Assembly: GCA_905213265.1 (NCBI GenBank)
Contig: CAJMHR010000009.1
Coordinates: forward strand, 1 to 60,675
Reading direction: 5' to 3'
Length of the DNA: 60,675 bases
DNA from: an uncultured Collinsella sp.
GTDB taxonomy: Bacteria > Actinomycetota > Coriobacteriia > Coriobacteriales > Coriobacteriaceae
Under the pieces are notes generated by a model, which worked only from the letters and a program-made list of their open reading frames with translations, was not told the DNA's origin and made no database searches. Positions 59,141 through 60,675 of the stretch are shown here, piece by piece; position 1 is the stretch's first letter; the number at the start of each line of letters is the position of its first letter. The position numbers were made by a program, and so were the translations under genes.

Positions 59141-59881
59141 ATGGCAACCATCGCGATCATAGGCGCACTCGAAAAAGAGGTTGCGCAGATTAAGGAAGAG
59201 CTGAGTGGCACGCATGAGTCGCAGGAGGCGGGCTTGACCGTTGTGAACGGTGGGCTTTCGGGTCTGACAGTAGTCGCCACGACGGCAGGCATGGGGACCG
59301 TGAACGCCGCTGCCGCAACGCAGCATCTCATCAGCAAATACGCCCCGCAGGCCGTTGTGTTTTCGGGCATTGCGGGCGGCCTAAACCCTAAACTCCATAT
59401 TAACGACGTGGTTATAGGCAAGTGCCTGCGCTATCTGGATACCGATACGGCACTCATCGCCGAGTCCGCGCCGGGGCTCGAGGAGTTTGTCTCGACACCG
59501 GCGTTGGCTGATGTTGCCGCCGCCGTGCTTGCCGAGCATGGATTTGTGGATGCCTCGGCGGATGAGACTTATGCGGAGAAGGACCCCAAGCAGTTCCTGT
59601 GTGGCACTATCGCCACGGGTGATCGCTTTGTTACGGGTGACGCCATGCGTAACGCTGCGATTGAGGCCACGCATGCCGATTGCGTCGAGATGGAGGGCGC
59701 GGCAATTGCGCACATCGCGGCCAAGAATGGTGTCGATTGCCTGGTACTGCGCGCTATCAGCGATAATTGTGACGAGGCATATGACGCGTTTTGCGAGCGC
59801 GAGTTCGATCTGGACGAGTACGCTCGCACCGCGAGCGGCATCACGCTTGACATCGTTCGTCGTATCGCCGCCGCGCAATAG
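59141..59881 (+). CDS. mtnN: 5'-Methylthioadenosine/S-adenosylhomocysteine nucleosidase
   Basis: 246 residues. It cleaves adenine from MTA, SAH and 5'-deoxyadenosine. The N-terminus IAIIGALEKEV has the catalytic Glu, followed by GMGTVNAAAATQ, VEMEGAAIAH and the catalytic Asp in RAISDNCDE. 5'-Deoxyadenosine is the by-product of the activase encoded just upstream, which gives a functional link. A spacing of 127 bp with no terminator suggests co-transcription. Start after GGGGGATGG. Confidence 0.93.
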   Translation: MATIAIIGALEKEVAQIKEELSGTHESQEAGLTVVNGGLSGLTVVATTAGMGTVNAAAATQHLISKYAPQAVVFSGIAGGLNPKLHINDVVIGKCLRYLDTDTALIAESAPGLEEFVSTPALADVAAAVLAEHGFVDASADETYAEKDPKQFLCGTIATGDRFVTGDAMRNAAIEATHADCVEMEGAAIAHIAAKNGVDCLVLRAISDNCDEAYDAFCEREFDLDEYARTASGITLDIVRRIAAAQ

Positions 59882-59920
59882 CACGCCCGTTTTGTAAGAA
59901 CCTACGACCAAGGAGTGTCC

Positions 59921-60511
59921 ATGGCCGATTCAATTAACTACCAGCTTGCCAAGTTCGTCGCCAGCTACGGCAAGGTTTCGCAGATTCCCGAGTCAACCTG
60001 TCCCGAGGTGAGCTTCGTCGGCCGCTCCAACGTGGGCAAGTCCTCCATCATGAACAAACTCTTTGGCCGCAAGAACCTGGTCAAGGTTTCGAGCACGCCG
60101 GGCAAGACGAGCAACATCAACTTTTTTGAGGCCGACGACGTGCATTTTGTGGACCTGCCGGGCTACGGTTTCGCCCGTCGTTCCAAGGCCGAGCGCGACC
60201 GCTGGGCCGAGCTTATCGGCGACTTCTTCGACTCGGAGCGTAGCTTTAACCTGGTTGTGTCGCTGGTGGATATTCGTCACGACCCGAGCAAGCTCGACCA
60301 TGACATGATCGACTATCTGCAGGGCAACGAGTTCAACTTTATCGTCTGCCTCACCAAGGCCGACAAACTCAGCCGTACCCAGCAGGCCCGCCAAGCAGCA
60401 GCCATCAAAAAGCAGCTCAACGTCCCGGCCGAAAACGTAATCATCACAAGCTCCCAGACCGGTGTGGGCATCGACAAACTCAAGCGTCGCATCGCCGAGG
60501 CCTGCCTCTAG
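59921..60511 (+). CDS. engB: Ribosome-biogenesis GTP-binding protein EngB/YsxC
   Basis: 196 residues. GTPase motifs are G1 GRSNVGKS (34-41), G2 TSNINF, G3 DLPGYG (78-83) and G4 TKAD (145-148). It assists large ribosomal subunit assembly and is usually essential. The ATG at 59921 follows AAGGAG; the GTG at 59915 overlaps that site. It lies 39 bp after mtnN and is probably in the same transcript. Confidence 0.94.
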   Translation: MADSINYQLAKFVASYGKVSQIPESTCPEVSFVGRSNVGKSSIMNKLFGRKNLVKVSSTPGKTSNINFFEADDVHFVDLPGYGFARRSKAERDRWAELIGDFFDSERSFNLVVSLVDIRHDPSKLDHDMIDYLQGNEFNFIVCLTKADKLSRTQQARQAAAIKKQLNVPAENVIITSSQTGVGIDKLKRRIAEACL

Positions 60512-60599
60512 TAAGTGCCCCTATCAATAAAATGCAGAACATCAGCCCGGCGACTTTCCAGAGCGTAGGTCCCTGTAGCCGCCGCCAGCGAAGTTAACG

Positions 60600-60675
60600 T
60601 AGGGGAGGCCAGGGGCTTTGCCCCCAAATCTTTCCGCAGGACGGCAGGACCCCCGCCGCACGAAGTGCGCAGCGG
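60600..60675. repeat. Nested palindromic element, family 2, copy 3 (partial, cut by window end)
   Basis: In reverse orientation: CCCCAAATCTTTCCGCAGG matches the complement of CCTGCGGAAAGATTGGGG of copy 1, and CCGCACGAAGTGCGCAGCGG matches the complement of the copy 1 loop. The other half lies beyond the window. It follows engB. Confidence 0.7.

Overview
The window looks like a chromosomal segment of a gut coriobacterium, most likely Collinsella or a close relative. This is inferred from the moderately high GC, the actinobacterial-type fused-lacE PTS genes, the class II GalT, the split pyruvate formate-lyase and the very high density of LacI regulators. No rRNA, tRNA, integrase or CRISPR array was seen, and genus-level placement is an inference. 

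Layout. 1-2200: the end of a decayed DeoR-type regulator gene, a Fic AMPylase-family gene preceded by a perfect 32-bp inverted repeat, and a cluster of 55-bp hairpin repeats. 2200-16700: three paralogous lactose-PTS modules. Each has a LacE-type EIICB permease and a LacG-type 6-phospho-beta-galactosidase on the minus strand, plus a divergent LacI regulator. 16900-21850: one stand-alone LacF-type EIIA that could serve all three permeases, an unrecognised membrane protein, and a tagatose-6-phosphate operon lacA-lacB-lacX-lacC. 22100-23600: an AAA/DUF4143 ATPase island with tandem and flanking repeats. 23700-27900: galK-galT with a fourth LacI. 28000-31250: a flavodiiron protein, a DeoR regulator and a class II tagatose/fructose-bisphosphate aldolase that can close the tagatose pathway. 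31950-36080: a Nudix-Vsr fusion and a BceAB-like ABC exporter. 36400-40700: an APC permease, agmatine deiminase and DAHP synthase. 41260-48100: a MarR-controlled heterodimeric ABC exporter, a short-chain dehydrogenase and a KdgT permease. 48570-50960: pyruvate formate-lyase split into a 683-residue body and a separate 83-residue glycyl-radical subunit. 51200-56900: a sucrose-type locus (LacI, PTS EIIBC, two GH32 enzymes). 57150-60510: DegV, PFL activase, MTA/SAH nucleosidase and the GTPase EngB/YsxC. 

How it fits together. Lactose or related beta-galactosides would be imported and phosphorylated by the three LacE paralogues with shared LacF and cleaved by LacG. Galactose-6-P would pass through LacAB, LacC and the GatY/KbaY-type aldolase. 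Free galactose would enter through GalK/GalT, and glycolytic pyruvate would be fermented by the split PFL. Each LacI sits beside its own version of a 16-bp operator ATG-NNN-ACGT-NNN-CAT, and the three variable bases change together with the recognition-helix residues. A second motif, GGTGAACGGT repeated at 21-bp spacing, occurs upstream of most of these sugar loci and, as a single box, of pfl. It looks like the site of an unidentified common regulator. 

The most unusual non-coding content is three families of intergenic repeats. One is a nested multi-stem element in which conserved loop sequences are held by stems whose sequence differs between copies but stays complementary (covariation). 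The second is a nested palindrome with a conserved core and copy-specific outer arms. The third is a 55-bp hairpin repeated with a period close to 80 bp beside the lac modules.
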